Source: Gammaproteobacteria bacterium HGW-Gammaproteobacteria-13 (lineage in GTDB: Bacteria > Pseudomonadota > Gammaproteobacteria > Pseudomonadales > Pseudomonadaceae). Taken from it: 64,000 nucleotides of DNA. Each line of letters opens with the position of its first letter. Within the stretch, counting starts at the first letter, position 1. This document shows positions 17,038-26,977 of this stretch, piece by piece. Made by a program: the position numbers and the translations under genes. The notes beneath the pieces were generated by a model. It did not search any database, had not been told where the DNA came from, and saw only the letters and a program-made list of their open reading frames with translations. Location of the stretch: NCBI GenBank assembly GCA_002840155.1, contig PGZH01000009.1, positions 1 through 64,000 of the forward strand. Reading direction: 5' to 3'.

Positions 17038-18585
17038 ATGAGCAGCAACGACCGCGTCATTATTTTCGATACCACCCTACGTGACGGCGAGCAGAGCCCC
17101 GGCGCGTCCATGACCGGTGAAGAAAAGCTGCGCATCGCCAAGGCCCTGGAGCGCTTGCGCGTCGACGTGATCGAAGCCGGCTTTGCCATCGCCAGCCCCG
17201 GTGACTTTGCTGCGGTCAAGGCGATTGCCGACAGCATCAAGGACAGCACCGTGTGCAGCTTGTCGCGGGCGCTGGATGCCGATATCGACCGCGCCGCCGA
17301 AGCACTCAAGGGCGCCAACTCCGGGCGCATCCACACCTTTATCGCCACCAGCCCGATTCATATGCAGTACAAGCTGCGCATGCAACCGGATCAGGTGGTC
17401 GAGCAGGCCGTGCACGCGGTCAAGCGCGCGCGCAACCTGTGCAGCGATGTCGAGTTCTCCTGCGAGGACGCCGGCCGTTCCGAAATCGATTTCCTCTGCC
17501 GCATTATCGAAGCGGCCATCGATGCTGGCGCGCGCACCATCAATATTCCTGACACTGTCGGTTATGCGATTCCGCACCAGTACGCCGAGACCATTCGCCA
17601 GCTGCTTAACCGCGTGCCCAACGCCGACAAGGCGGTGTTCTCCGTGCATTGCCACAACGACCTGGGCCTGGCCGTGGCCAATTCCCTGGCGGCTGTGGTG
17701 GCCGGTGCCCGTCAGGTCGAGTGCACCATCAATGGCCTGGGTGAACGCGCCGGCAACGCCGCGCTGGAAGAGATCGTTATGGCGATCAAAACCCGCGAAG
17801 ACCTGCTCGGCGTGCACACGCGCATCGACACCCCGCATATCCTCAGCACCTCGCGTATGGTCTCCGGCATCACCGGCTTCCCGGTGCAGCCGAACAAGGC
17901 CATCGTCGGCGCCAACGCCTTTGCCCACGAGTCGGGCATTCACCAGGACGGCGTGCTCAAGCACCGCGAAACCTACGAGATTATGTCTGCGCAGTCGGTC
18001 GGCTGGAACGCCAACAAGATGGTCATGGGCAAGCACTCCGGTCGCGCCGCGTTCCGCTCGCGTTTGGATGAGCTGGGGATCGCCCTGGCCGGCGAAGCCG
18101 AGCTGAACGCGGCCTTTGCCCGCTTCAAGGCGCTGGCGGACAAGAAACACGAAATCTTCGACGAAGACCTGCAGGCTCTGGTCTCCGACACCTTGGCCGA
18201 GGAAGCCCCCGAGCACTTCAAGCTGGTGACTCTGGATGTGGCGAGCAAGACCGGCGAAGTGCCGCAGGCCCAGGTGGTGGTCAGCGTCGACGGTGCCGAG
18301 CGTAGCGGTAACGCCCAAGGCTCGGGTCCGGTGGACGCGACCTTCAAGGCCATCGAGTCGATTGCCAGCTCCGAGGCCAATTTGCAGCTGTATTCGGTCA
18401 ACGCCATCACCCAGGGCACCGATTCGCAAGGCGAGGTGACCGTGCGCCTGGAGAAGGGCGGACGCATCGTCAACGGCAATGGCGCCGACACCGACATTCT
18501 GGTGGCTTCGGCCAAGGCCTATATCAATGCGCTGAACCTGATGCAGGCCGGGCAAAAAGCCCATCCACAGGCGGCTGACGTTTGA
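17038..18585 (+). CDS. leuA: 2-isopropylmalate synthase (short, LeuA type 1)
   Basis: This 515-residue protein catalyses the first committed step of leucine synthesis, condensing acetyl-CoA with 2-oxoisovalerate. The TIM-barrel domain has DTTLRDGEQ at residues 11-19, metal-binding HCHND (H204, H206) and [10 protein letters not shown] linker and a C-terminal regulatory domain (about 390-515) follow, so leucine feedback is possible. I chose ATG 17038, preceded by GAGGA; the open frame continues upstream to 16933 but without homology. Pseudomonads also have a longer LeuA elsewhere, so this may be the second paralogue; citramalate or homocitrate-type activity cannot be excluded. Confidence 0.9.
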   Translation: MSSNDRVIIFDTTLRDGEQSPGASMTGEEKLRIAKALERLRVDVIEAGFAIASPGDFAAVKAIADSIKDSTVCSLSRALDADIDRAAEALKGANSGRIHTFIATSPIHMQYKLRMQPDQVVEQAVHAVKRARNLCSDVEFSCEDAGRSEIDFLCRIIEAAIDAGARTINIPDTVGYAIPHQYAETIRQLLNRVPNADKAVFSVHCHNDLGLAVANSLAAVVAGARQVECTINGLGERAGNAALEEIVMAIKTREDLLGVHTRIDTPHILSTSRMVSGITGFPVQPNKAIVGANAFAHESGIHQDGVLKHRETYEIMSAQSVGWNANKMVMGKHSGRAAFRSRLDELGIALAGEAELNAAFARFKALADKKHEIFDEDLQALVSDTLAEEAPEHFKLVTLDVASKTGEVPQAQVVVSVDGAERSGNAQGSGPVDATFKAIESIASSEANLQLYSVNAITQGTDSQGEVTVRLEKGGRIVNGNGADTDILVASAKAYINALNLMQAGQKAHPQAADV

Positions 18586-19397
18586 TTGCAGAACTGCGCC
18601 GCCGTGCCTACCTGAGCGCCATGCAGGTGGCCAGCTGGCTGCCACGGGTGGAGTTGCCGTTTGCCGCGCCTTCGCGCCCGGAGCTGCTGCAGCCGCTGGT
18701 CGAGGCCGAGCCTGAGGTTGCCACTGCCGTGCCACAGGCGGTGGCTGAAGCAGCGCCGGCCTATGAGCCGCCGCTTGCCGAAACCTCCGTTGTCGCGCCT
18801 GTTACCCGGCCCAAGATCGAAGTGCCACGGCCGGCGCCTCAGGGGCGCATGGCCAAGGTTGAAGCCGTTGCAGCTGACGCCGAAGCGCAGGTCACTTCCC
18901 AGCCAACGCCCGTTGCACCGCCGCGCTTTGCCCTGCAACTGCTGCGTGCCGGTGCCTGCGCGGTGCTGGTTGAGTTACCTACCGGCGAGCCACTGCAAGG
19001 CCGTGATCCGGCCTATTTGCTGCTCAAAGATCTTCTGCGCGCCGCTGGCCTGCCAGACAGCCCGCAACTGATTGGCGAGCCGGTGCGCTGGCCGCTGCTG
19101 GTGCGCGGGCAGATCGACCAGGGCCCGCAAGCGGCGCTGGAATATGTGCAGAGTTTTGTTGGCGCGCGGTTGGAAGAGCAGGAGCCCTGCAGCTGCTTGT
19201 GGTTGGTGGGTTTGCCGGCCATTCGCTTTGCCGGTGAGGCGACTGCTGAAGCCTATAATCGTGAACTGCAGGTCGAGGGCCTGGGCGCTGCCTGGGCGCT
19301 ACCGGGTCTGGAATTGCTGATGGACGAGCCCGAACGCAAGCGTGAGCTGTGGCAGGCCATGCGTCGCGTACGCCAGCGCTGGTTGGCCGACAATTGA
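18582..19397 (+). CDS. holD: DNA polymerase III psi subunit-like protein
   Basis: This 271-residue protein starts at a TTG that overlaps the leuA stop (TTGA). An N-terminal region of about 120 residues is low in complexity and rich in Pro, Ala, Glu and Val. The C-terminal 150 residues can be aligned by eye with E. coli HolD: a [12 protein letters not shown] helix, a CSCLWLVG strand, then ALPGLELL and a helix with ELWQAMRRV. In E. coli holD also lies directly before rimI, as here. The psi subunit bridges the clamp loader to chi and single-strand-binding protein. Pseudomonad psi was described as larger and highly diverged, which fits. The long disordered N-terminus is the unusual feature. Confidence 0.75.
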   Translation: MIAELRRRAYLSAMQVASWLPRVELPFAAPSRPELLQPLVEAEPEVATAVPQAVAEAAPAYEPPLAETSVVAPVTRPKIEVPRPAPQGRMAKVEAVAADAEAQVTSQPTPVAPPRFALQLLRAGACAVLVELPTGEPLQGRDPAYLLLKDLLRAAGLPDSPQLIGEPVRWPLLVRGQIDQGPQAALEYVQSFVGARLEEQEPCSCLWLVGLPAIRFAGEATAEAYNRELQVEGLGAAWALPGLELLMDEPERKRELWQAMRRVRQRWLADN

Positions 19398-19454
19398 ATA
19401 CATCGTTTCCCGGCCGCTTGGCTGAGGTTTCTCCTGCTTGCCGAGTCAACCTGA

Positions 19455-19907
19455 ATGAGTGATGCAATCAGCTTCCGCCCGATGACTGCGACGGATATCG
19501 ACGCGGTGCTGAAAATCGAATACGCCGCCTTTAGCCATCCGTGGACGCGCGGCATCTTTACCGACAGCCTGAACTCCTACAACTGCTGGGTGATGTTCGA
19601 GGGCGAGCAGCAGGTCGGCCACGGTGTGATCCAGATCATCATGGACGAGGCGCACCTGCTCAATATCACCGTCAAGGCGGAAAGCCAGTGCCGCGGCCTG
19701 GGCCTCAAGCTGCTCGAGCACCTGATGCAGCAGGCCCAGCAGCAGGGCGCCAATGACTGCTTTTTGGAAGTGCGCGCGAGCAATCAGGTGGCTTACCGCC
19801 TGTATGAGCGCTACGGCTTTAACGAAGTCGGCAGACGCCGCGACTATTACCCGGCCGTCGGCGGCCGTGAAGATGCCCTGGTGATGGTCTGCCCGCTGTT
19901 CGATTAG
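19455..19907 (+). CDS. rimI: Ribosomal protein S18 alanine N-acetyltransferase
   Basis: This 150-residue GNAT-fold enzyme acetylates the N-terminal alanine of ribosomal protein S18. The acetyl-CoA loop motif is CRGLGLK near residue 80, followed by LEVRASN and YERYGFNEVGRRRDYY, which are typical of RimI. It follows the holD-like gene by 57 bases, the order seen in E. coli. The start ATG matches the family N-terminus. Confidence 0.9.
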   Translation: MSDAISFRPMTATDIDAVLKIEYAAFSHPWTRGIFTDSLNSYNCWVMFEGEQQVGHGVIQIIMDEAHLLNITVKAESQCRGLGLKLLEHLMQQAQQQGANDCFLEVRASNQVAYRLYERYGFNEVGRRRDYYPAVGGREDALVMVCPLFD

Positions 19908-20048
19908 GCTGTTGCCTCATCGTGCGCTGACACCATTGGCTACCGCCCACGGCGCTATTCGCCGCTGACCTGACGCCGGGCTTGTCGCATACTGGCGCGC
20001 GCTGCCTCTGCTGCAGCGGTATTCGGCCCATTGCCCTAAGGATTTGTC

Positions 20049-21959
20049 ATGCGCCTGTCTGCTTCGTTGCTCGCGGTGTTCTGCCTATTCAGCACCGCTC
20101 AGGCCTTCAGTGCCGAACGCAGCTTTACCATCCTGCACACCAACGACTGGCAATCACGCCTGCTCGGCTTTGGCCCGAATAACGAGTATTCCCCCGCCAG
20201 CACCGACGATGACGACACGGTCGGCGGTGTCGCACGTCTGGCTACCTTGCTTGAAAAGCGCCGCGCCGCGTCTGGTGAGCAGCCGGTGTTGCTGCTCGAT
20301 GGCGGCGACTTCAGCATGGGCACGCTGTTTCACACCGTAACCCGCGAAACCGGCGGCGAGCTGCGCTTGATGACCGAGCTGGGTTATGACGCCGCGACCC
20401 TGGGCAACCACGAGTTCGATTTTCGTCCGGCCGGCTTGGCCGCGATGATCAGCTCGGCGCACAAGATCAAGGGCGATGCGCTGATGCCGCTGCTGTCGAG
20501 CAACCTTGGCTTCGATCCCGTGCGCAAGGAGGACGACAGCCTGCAGGTTCACTATGAGGCCGGGCGCATTGCGCCATACAAACTGATCGATAAGGGCGGT
20601 ATCCGTTTTGGTCTGTTCGGTTTGCTCGGTAACAACGCCGTGGCGGTCAGTCCGATGATCAAACCGGCGGTGTTTGCCGACCCGGTTATCACTGCCAAAG
20701 CCATGGTCGCTAAATTGCGCGAGGAGGGCGCCGAGGTGGTGATTCTGCTTTCGCACATGGGCGTGGTGCAGCAGGCCGATGGCAGCTGGCGCGGTGAGGA
20801 GGTCGAGCTGGTTGAGCAGGTGCCGGGCATCGATATCGTCGTTGGCGGTCACTCACACACGGCTCTGGCGCAGCCTGTGCTGGTCAATGGGCGTACGCCA
20901 GTGATGCAGGCCGGCTCGGAGATCCAGCACCTGGGCGAGCTGCGTATGCGGTTGCCGGCAGACGGCAAGCCGCAGGTTGTTGACTACCAACTGCACCCGA
21001 TCAATGACCAGATTGCTGGCAGCGCCGCGATCACTGCCAAGGTCGAGGACTTCAAACAGGTGGTCAGCGCGCAGATGCTGGCGCCCAAGGGTTACACCTT
21101 CGACCAGCCGCTGGCCAAGGTCGACAAGACCCTGACCCGCGCCCATGACGACCCGATTCTCGGCAATCTGGTTACCGATGCCCTGCGCCGGGCCACGGGC
21201 AGCGATGTGTCGTTTACCGGCAACGGCACCATCCGTGACAACCTGATCAAGGGCCGGCATGGCGTGCAGGCGGTGTCCGACCTGTTCCGCATCGCCCCGC
21301 TGGGCGTTGGCGAGCTGGATGATGCGCCGGGTTATCCGCTGATCAAGGTGTACGTCAGCGGGCAGGAGCTGAAGAACCTGCTCGAAGTGCTGCTATTGGC
21401 CTATCAGGTGCGTGAAAGCAAAAGCTACTACCCGCGCGTGTCGGGCCTGCGCTTCAGCTACAACCCCTGGCGCGTGCCGTTTGACCGTGTCAGTCGGATT
21501 GAACTGGGCGACCCAATCAAGGGCTATACACCGCTGGACCTGGCCGATCAGCGCCTCTACAGCATCGGCGCCACCAGTTATGTTGGCAGCTTTACCTGGC
21601 TGGTCAGCGACCTGACCAAGGGCTTGCTCAGCGTACAGCCCAAGGATGCCCAGGGCCAGCCGCTGGCGGCGATCAAGGACGCAATCATCGATGCCGACCC
21701 GCAGCAGCCCGGCGTGCAGGAATATAAAGAGTGGCAGGGCCTGCTCGACCATATTCGCAGCCTGCCGGACCAGGACGGCGATGGCCTGGCCGATATCCCG
21801 ACCCAGGGCGCGGCGGCCGAGCAGCGTATGCTGCGTACGCCCAGCCTGCAGCCGGCCGAGCTGTACCGCTACGCTGGGCCGCTGCAGTGGGGCGTGAGCC
21901 TGGTGCTGTTGGCGGGCCTGCTGCTGATCATCTGGTTGCTGCGTCGCCGCCGCGCCTGA
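20049..21959 (+). CDS. Periplasmic 5'-nucleotidase / metallophosphatase with C-terminal membrane anchor
   Basis: This 636-residue protein has a signal peptide (to about residue 22), then a calcineurin-like metallophosphatase domain: HTNDW, DGGDF, LGNHEFD and GGHSHT supply the two-metal ligands. A 5'-nucleotidase C-terminal domain follows (about 340-540; note TGNGTIRDNL). A single membrane helix at about 613-632, followed by RRRRA, ends the protein, so it is probably anchored in the inner membrane facing the periplasm. UshA-type enzymes hydrolyse nucleotides or UDP-sugars for salvage; the exact substrate is not evident. AAGGA precedes the ATG. It is a single gene. Confidence 0.85.
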   Translation: MRLSASLLAVFCLFSTAQAFSAERSFTILHTNDWQSRLLGFGPNNEYSPASTDDDDTVGGVARLATLLEKRRAASGEQPVLLLDGGDFSMGTLFHTVTRETGGELRLMTELGYDAATLGNHEFDFRPAGLAAMISSAHKIKGDALMPLLSSNLGFDPVRKEDDSLQVHYEAGRIAPYKLIDKGGIRFGLFGLLGNNAVAVSPMIKPAVFADPVITAKAMVAKLREEGAEVVILLSHMGVVQQADGSWRGEEVELVEQVPGIDIVVGGHSHTALAQPVLVNGRTPVMQAGSEIQHLGELRMRLPADGKPQVVDYQLHPINDQIAGSAAITAKVEDFKQVVSAQMLAPKGYTFDQPLAKVDKTLTRAHDDPILGNLVTDALRRATGSDVSFTGNGTIRDNLIKGRHGVQAVSDLFRIAPLGVGELDDAPGYPLIKVYVSGQELKNLLEVLLLAYQVRESKSYYPRVSGLRFSYNPWRVPFDRVSRIELGDPIKGYTPLDLADQRLYSIGATSYVGSFTWLVSDLTKGLLSVQPKDAQGQPLAAIKDAIIDADPQQPGVQEYKEWQGLLDHIRSLPDQDGDGLADIPTQGAAAEQRMLRTPSLQPAELYRYAGPLQWGVSLVLLAGLLLIIWLLRRRRA

Positions 21960-22046
21960 GCCGGCTGCTGTGATTGAGAGCCGCGCGTGCTTGTCAAAAG
22001 CCCGTGGCGCTCCTATGGTGCGCATCGACGAACTTGGGAGTGAAGC

Positions 22047-22691
22047 ATGAGCGATCTACAACATCTCTTCGATAACAACGCACGCTGGGCCGAGGCGATC
22101 AAAGAGGAAGATCCCGAGTTCTTCGCCAAACTGGCCAAGCAACAGGTGCCGGAATACCTGTGGATCGGTTGCTCCGATGCGCGAGTGCCGGCCAACGAGA
22201 TTGTCGGCCTGCTGCCGGGCGATCTGTTCGTGCACCGCAATGTCGCCAACGTGGTGCTACACACCGACCTCAACTGCCTGTCGGTGATCCAGTACGCGGT
22301 CGATGTGCTCAAGGTCAAACATATCCTGGTCACTGGCCACTATGGCTGCGGCGGTGTGCGCGCCTCGATGCAGGACGGCCAGCTGGGCCTGATCGACGGC
22401 TGGCTGCGCAGCATTCGTGACCTGTACTACGAACACCGCGAACACCTGGCGCAATTGCCCAGTGAGGAAGAGCAGGTCGACCGCCTCTGCGAGCTCAACG
22501 TGATCCAGCAGGTGGCCAACGTCAGCCACACCACCATCGTGCAAAACGCCTGGCATCGTGGCCAACCGCTGGCGGTGCATGGCTGCATCTACGGCATCAA
22601 GGACGGTCGCTGGAAGAATCTCAACGTCACTGTCAGCGGTATGGAGCAGCTGCCACCGCAATACCGCCTGCGTCCCCTCGGTCAGAGCTGA
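22047..22691 (+). CDS. can: Beta-class carbonic anhydrase
   Basis: This 214-residue cytoplasmic enzyme interconverts CO2 and bicarbonate. Zinc ligands and catalytic residues are in CSDAR and HYGCGG, with SVIQYAVDVL and NVVLHTDLNC between them. Length equals the E. coli Can type. GGGAG lies a few bases before the ATG. The next gene starts three bases after its stop, though the two functions are not obviously linked. Confidence 0.95.
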   Translation: MSDLQHLFDNNARWAEAIKEEDPEFFAKLAKQQVPEYLWIGCSDARVPANEIVGLLPGDLFVHRNVANVVLHTDLNCLSVIQYAVDVLKVKHILVTGHYGCGGVRASMQDGQLGLIDGWLRSIRDLYYEHREHLAQLPSEEEQVDRLCELNVIQQVANVSHTTIVQNAWHRGQPLAVHGCIYGIKDGRWKNLNVTVSGMEQLPPQYRLRPLGQS

Positions 22692-22694
22692 GGC

Positions 22695-23603
22695 ATGCAA
22701 TCCTCCGTGCGTGTGGCGCTGGCCGGTCTGCTGCTGGCCACTCTTTGCTGGTCCGGTAATGCTTTGGTGGCCCGGGCGTTTGCCGGGGAGATCCCTCCAT
22801 TTGCCCTGTCATTCTGGCGCTGGAGCCTGGCTCTGGTGCTGCTGTTGCCCTTCGTGGCCAAGCCGCTGTGGCAACACCGAGCTGCACTGCGTAGCGCCGG
22901 CTGGCGCTTGCTGGTGCTCGCCGGCGTCGGTATAGCGGGCTACAACAGCCTGCTCTACGCTGCCGCGCAAACCACTGCGGCGATCAATATCACCCTGGTC
23001 AACACCTGCCTGCCGCTGATGACCTTTATCGGTGCCGGCCTACTGCTCGGCGAGTGGCCGCATCGGCGCGCCTGGTGGGGCATGGCGGTGGCCGCAGGCG
23101 GATTGCTGGTGCTGATCAGCAAAGGCAGCTGGGCCAGCCTCAGCGGCCTGGCCTTCAACAAGGGCGATCTGATCATGCTGCTGGCGGTGGCCGACTGGGC
23201 GCTCTATTCATTGCTGCTGCGGCGGTGGGCCAGCTACCTGCTGCCGATTCCACCGCTGGCCCTGCTTGGTGTACTGATGCTGCTTGGCGTGCCGCTGATT
23301 TTGCCGTTCTATCTCTACGAGCTGGCCCAGGGTGCACACTTCAACCTGACGGCAGAGAACTTGGCCGCGATCAGCTACACCGCGATCTTCGCCTCACTGC
23401 TCGCCTATCTCGCTTGGAACCACGCCATCCGCATACTCGGCGCTGCCAAGGCAGCCCTCTCCAACTACCTGATGCCGGTGTTCACCGCGATATTGGGTTG
23501 GCTGCTACTGGGGGAGGGCTTACAGAACTACCACTGGCTTGGCGCTGCGCTGATTTTTGCGGGGTTGCTGCTGGGTACGAAGGGACGCCTGACAACGCGT
23601 TGA
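22695..23603 (+). CDS. DMT-family (EamA) permease
   Basis: This 302-residue inner-membrane protein has ten predicted helices arranged as two EamA repeats, starting with LLLATLCWSGNALVARAF and with the second repeat from about residue 155. It belongs to the drug/metabolite transporter superfamily; the substrate is unknown. The start is three bases after the carbonic anhydrase stop, with AGCTGAGG as a ribosome site inside that gene's end. The stop borders the decayed integrase. Confidence 0.85.
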   Translation: MQSSVRVALAGLLLATLCWSGNALVARAFAGEIPPFALSFWRWSLALVLLLPFVAKPLWQHRAALRSAGWRLLVLAGVGIAGYNSLLYAAAQTTAAINITLVNTCLPLMTFIGAGLLLGEWPHRRAWWGMAVAAGGLLVLISKGSWASLSGLAFNKGDLIMLLAVADWALYSLLLRRWASYLLPIPPLALLGVLMLLGVPLILPFYLYELAQGAHFNLTAENLAAISYTAIFASLLAYLAWNHAIRILGAAKAALSNYLMPVFTAILGWLLLGEGLQNYHWLGAALIFAGLLLGTKGRLTTR

Positions 23604-23634
23604 GCGATCAGCTTGGTCGCTCTGCAGCTCAGTT

Positions 23635-23880
23635 CCGTGTCGGTCGGCATTCCGTAAAGCCTATGAGTGAACAGGGCTACATACACCCGGTCAGCTAACT
23701 CACATTCTGCGCCACACCTTTGCCAGTCACTACATGATGCAGGGCGGCAACATCCTGGCGTTGCAGAAAACCCTAGGGCATGGCGATATCAAGATGACGA
23801 TGCGCTATTTGCACCTTGCCTCGGATCACTTCGCCAAGGCACTGACCTTCTCGCCGTTGGCTTTGCTGGAGACCTCCTAA
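23635..23880 (+). pseudogene. Remnant of a phage-type tyrosine recombinase (C-terminal end)
   Basis: In the frame ending at the TAA at 23880 the translation gives HILRHTFASHYMMQGG, LGHGDIKMTMRYLHL and DHFAKAL, the last third of a phage integrase with the HxxR, LGH and catalytic Tyr blocks. Upstream in the same frame, FRKAYE is followed by TGA (23668-23670) and then TGLHTPGQLTH, so a codon, probably CGA (Arg), has become a stop. No start or catalytic N-terminal part is present. It is a dead fragment of a mobile element. The left edge of the homology is approximate. Confidence 0.85.
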
Positions 23881-23998
23881 GGCTGGTGAGCCGGTTCGTA
23901 ACGACCTTCTCTGCTCTTTCTATGGTCTGAACCTTCTTGCTGTTAGTCGGAAAGCACGACAAAGTTAAGTCTTCTTTGAGCTGCATTTTGGTTGCCTC

Positions 23999-24961
23999 AT
24001 GACTGAAAGTTCCGCCAGATCGTCCGGGAAACCCTCTCTCAATGAGCAATCGGAGGAGAATTTTGCTGAAAACGAAGGCTGGATCGCATGGCGAAACTTG
24101 ACCACTGAAGCTATGGGGCGTTTTCACGAGCAGCTTCTTGCGAACGTTTCCATGGCCCCGGGCTTGGTGGGCTACGAGGCAGCGAAACGCGCACAGGCAG
24201 CTAATGGGAACTCTGCCTGGTCTTGGGGGGCCGCTGCTGAAATTCAGGAAACTATCAATACGATAAATGCGTGGGGGAAATACCTTCATGACTGGTACGC
24301 ATGGAATGCCGTAGTTGAGTCTTTTGAGAAGGAAGAAGACAAATGGCAGCTGCTGCATCACTTCGTTAAGCCCTTAGCTTTCTACTGCATGCATCAACCT
24401 AGCGCAGTCAGTGATCGCCTGATGCTTCTTACCGAGACACTTTTACATCAGGCGAACTGTCTTGTAGAACCAGGCTACGTTGATCGACTTGATCAGGATG
24501 GTTTGAGACCTGGACAAGGGCTTCGACGCTCTGATCGCAGAAAGCAGGTCATTCGCCTCGGTCACCGCTGGGCACGATTTAATGGGTTTCTGGCTGCGTT
24601 GGATGCAATCAATGACTCTGCCTATCGAAAACTTAGTCGCAATTTCCGCGACCTATCTGTTCACTCATTTGCACCTAGGTTCATGGTCGGGCAAATCATG
24701 CGCGGAGTTCGTTCGATTGAGCCTTGGCCAGAAATTGTGGAGCAACCGGGCGGCGGCTCCTTACTTGTAGATCATCCGACCAAGAAATGTGTCAGCTATA
24801 CGATGGCAGTACTGGAGCCGTTTCCTCTCAGCGATGCGTGCTCAGCTAGCCTTTCTGAGTACCAAAAAGTATTGGCTGCTATGAGTGCATTTACTCAACT
24901 GCTTGAGGAGATATGTGACGGCATGGATGCGATACCAGATCGCTTATCGGGACAGTCCTAG
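23999..24961 (+). CDS. Unrecognised protein in the island next to tRNA-Met
   Basis: This 320-residue soluble protein matches no family I recognise. Its base composition is visibly lower in GC than its neighbours and the start has no good Shine-Dalgarno sequence. It is largely helical and rich in Trp (for example GNSAWSWGAAAEIQET and KYLHDWYAW). The element FRDLSVH at about 216-222 has the R-x4-H spacing of HEPN ribonucleases, but a single match of this kind is weak. It lies between an integrase remnant and tRNA-Met, so it is probably cargo of a degraded integrated element. Defence or toxin roles are possible, not shown. Confidence 0.6.
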   Translation: MTESSARSSGKPSLNEQSEENFAENEGWIAWRNLTTEAMGRFHEQLLANVSMAPGLVGYEAAKRAQAANGNSAWSWGAAAEIQETINTINAWGKYLHDWYAWNAVVESFEKEEDKWQLLHHFVKPLAFYCMHQPSAVSDRLMLLTETLLHQANCLVEPGYVDRLDQDGLRPGQGLRRSDRRKQVIRLGHRWARFNGFLAALDAINDSAYRKLSRNFRDLSVHSFAPRFMVGQIMRGVRSIEPWPEIVEQPGGGSLLVDHPTKKCVSYTMAVLEPFPLSDACSASLSEYQKVLAAMSAFTQLLEEICDGMDAIPDRLSGQS

Positions 24962-24991
24962 GCTGGGACAAGATGCGGACACTCGGAAAAC

Positions 24992-25021
24992 AAAAAAGGG
25001 CTTAGCTTTCGCTAAACCCTT
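24992..25021 (-). terminator. Rho-independent terminator of tRNA-Met
   Basis: Read on the minus strand, AAGGGTTTAGC, loop GAAA, GCTAAGCCCTT and a T run follow the tRNA gene by nine bases. One A-C mismatch interrupts the stem. Confidence 0.85.
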
Positions 25022-25029
25022 GTTTTGTT

Positions 25030-25106
25030 TGGTGGCTACGCAGGGACTTGAACCCCGGACCCCAGCATTATGAATGCTATGCTCTAACCAGCTGAGCTAC
25101 GTAGCC
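25030..25106 (-). tRNA. tRNA-Met (CAT), elongator type
   Basis: A 77-base cloverleaf on the minus strand begins GGCTACGTAGCTCAG, has anticodon loop TTCATAA (anticodon CAT) and ends with encoded CCA. The acceptor stem GGCTACG / CGTAGCC is perfect with a normal first base pair, so it is the elongator, not the initiator. It could be the former attachment site of the element whose integrase remnant lies 1.2 kb away. Confidence 0.95.
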
Positions 25107-25183
25107 GAGTGGCGCGCATTATTCGCGTCTTGGGGTTGGGTGTCAACCCTGTTGAGTGAAAATTTCTGCGCGCGATCAAGCGC

Positions 25184-26284
25184 TTACACGTTAAAGCGGA
25201 AATGCATGACGTCGCCGTCTTTAACGATGTAGTCCTTGCCTTCCAGGCGCCATTTGCCGGCTTCTTTGGTGCCGGCTTCGCCCTTGTACTGAATGAAGTC
25301 GTTGTAGGCGATGACTTCGGCGCGGATAAAGCCTTTTTCGAAGTCGGTGTGGATCACGCCAGCGGCCTGTGGGGCGGTGGCACCGACGCGGACGGTCCAG
25401 GCGCGGACTTCTTCGACGCCGGCGGTGAAGTAGGTCTGCAGGTTGAGCAGTTCATAGCCCGCGCGGATTACTCGGTTCAGGCCGGGCTCTTCGAGGCCCA
25501 GGGCTTCGAGGAACATGTCTTTTTCTTCGCCGTCATCCAGCTCGGCGATTTCTGCTTCGATCTTGTTACATACCGGCACCACAGGAGCGCCTTCAGCGTC
25601 AGCAATGGCCTGGACGATGTCGAGCAGTGGGTTGTTCTCAAAGCCGTCTTCAGCGACGTTGGCGATGTACATCACCGGCTTGCTGGTGAGCAGGTGGAAG
25701 CCGCGTACCAGTTGCTTCTCGTCGTCACCCAGGGTCTTCATCAGGGTGCGCGCTGGCTTGCCTTCGCTGAAGTGGGGGATGAGCTTTTCCAGCAGGGCTT
25801 TCTGGGCGACCGCTTCTTTGTCGCCGCCCTTGGCATTGCGAGTGGTCTTCTGCAGTTGCTTTTCGCAGCTGTCGAGGTCAGCGAAGATCAGTTCGAGGTC
25901 GATGATTTCGATATCGCGCTTGGGGTCGACGCTGTTGGCAACGTGAATCACGTTGTCGTCTTCAAAGCAGCGCACCACGTGGGCGATGGCGTCGGTTTCG
26001 CGGATGTTGGCGAGGAACTTGTTGCCCAGGCCTTCACCCTTTGATGCGCCTTCCACCAGGCCGGCGATATCGACGAATTCCATGGTGGTGGGCAGGATGC
26101 GCTTGGGGTTGACGATGGCTGCCAGCGCCGCGAGGCGTGGGTCGGGCATCGGCACGATGCCGCTGTTGGGCTCGATGGTGCAGAACGGAAAGTTCTCGGC
26201 CGCAATACCGGATTTGGTGAGGGCGTTGAACAGGGTGGACTTGCCGACGTTGGGCAGGCCGACGATGCCGCAGTTGAATCCCAT
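25184..26284 (-). CDS. ychF: Redox-regulated ATPase YchF (Obg family)
   Basis: This 366-residue P-loop protein starts [19 protein letters not shown], with Walker A GLPNVGKS at residues 9-16, the [10 protein letters not shown] switch and an altered G4 motif (NVAED in place of NKxD) typical of YchF, which prefers ATP. A C-terminal TGS domain ends the protein. It binds ribosomes and influences stress responses. It follows pth by 33 bases on the same strand, a widely conserved pair. Confidence 0.95.
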   Translation of the reverse strand: MGFNCGIVGLPNVGKSTLFNALTKSGIAAENFPFCTIEPNSGIVPMPDPRLAALAAIVNPKRILPTTMEFVDIAGLVEGASKGEGLGNKFLANIRETDAIAHVVRCFEDDNVIHVANSVDPKRDIEIIDLELIFADLDSCEKQLQKTTRNAKGGDKEAVAQKALLEKLIPHFSEGKPARTLMKTLGDDEKQLVRGFHLLTSKPVMYIANVAEDGFENNPLLDIVQAIADAEGAPVVPVCNKIEAEIAELDDGEEKDMFLEALGLEEPGLNRVIRAGYELLNLQTYFTAGVEEVRAWTVRVGATAPQAAGVIHTDFEKGFIRAEVIAYNDFIQYKGEAGTKEAGKWRLEGKDYIVKDGDVMHFRFNV

Positions 26285-26317
26285 GGTGTTGTCCCTCGCG
26301 CGAATGGCGGTAAAGAG

Positions 26318-26908
26318 TTAGGAGGTGGCTTTCTGGCTGTGCAGCTTGTGCATGGCCTTGCTCCAGTCGCCTGCGAGTATTTCCGGCAGGGTGCCCAGGG
26401 CAAAGTCGATGCTGGTATCCAGCAGTTCCTGTTCGCTGCGTGGGGCGCGGCCGAGGACAAAGTTGGAAACCATGCTGCTGTGCCCGGGATGGCCGATGCC
26501 AAGCCGCAGGCGGTAAAAATTATTCTGATTGCCGAGTTGGGCGATGATGTCGCGCAGCCCGTTATGTCCGCCGTGCCCGCCACCCAGTTTGAGTTTGGCG
26601 ATGCCGGGGGGCATGTCGAGTTCGTCGTGGGCCACCAGAATGGCTTCCGGCGCGATGCGGAAGAAATTCGCCAATGCCGCTACGGCCTGGCCGCTGCGGT
26701 TCATAAAGGTGGTGGGGATCAGCAGGCGAACATCGCGGCCCTGATGGCTGAATTTGCCAACCAGGCCAAAATACTTTTTGTCGAGGCTCAGGTTGATGCG
26801 CTGGCTATCCGCCAGGCGCTCAACGAAAAGGGCCCCTGCATTATGCCGGGTCTGGTCGTATTCAGGGCCGGGGTTACCCAGGCCAACGATCAGTTGTACG
26901 GCAGTCAT
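26318..26908 (-). CDS. pth: Peptidyl-tRNA hydrolase
   Basis: This 196-residue enzyme releases peptides from peptidyl-tRNA dropped by ribosomes. The family blocks [18 protein letters not shown] (with catalytic His at residue 22), [15 protein letters not shown] and [11 protein letters not shown] are all present. It is in the conserved order rplY-pth-ychF. Confidence 0.97.
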   Translation of the reverse strand: MTAVQLIVGLGNPGPEYDQTRHNAGALFVERLADSQRINLSLDKKYFGLVGKFSHQGRDVRLLIPTTFMNRSGQAVAALANFFRIAPEAILVAHDELDMPPGIAKLKLGGGHGGHNGLRDIIAQLGNQNNFYRLRLGIGHPGHSSMVSNFVLGRAPRSEQELLDTSIDFALGTLPEILAGDWSKAMHKLHSQKATS

Positions 26909-26977
26909 GTCAGGAGCCCTTTTGTGGAAATAGCTCGGCAGAATCGCATGCCGAGCTGGTTTCCGACACTGCGAGGA

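Noticed and set aside
17077-18735. 552-codon minus-strand frame opposite leuA
   Set aside because: It is fully antisense to a conserved enzyme and its translation is a compositional shadow without motifs.
23667-23930. 88-codon frame overlapping the integrase remnant
   Set aside because: It is out of frame with the recognisable integrase residues and has no features of its own.
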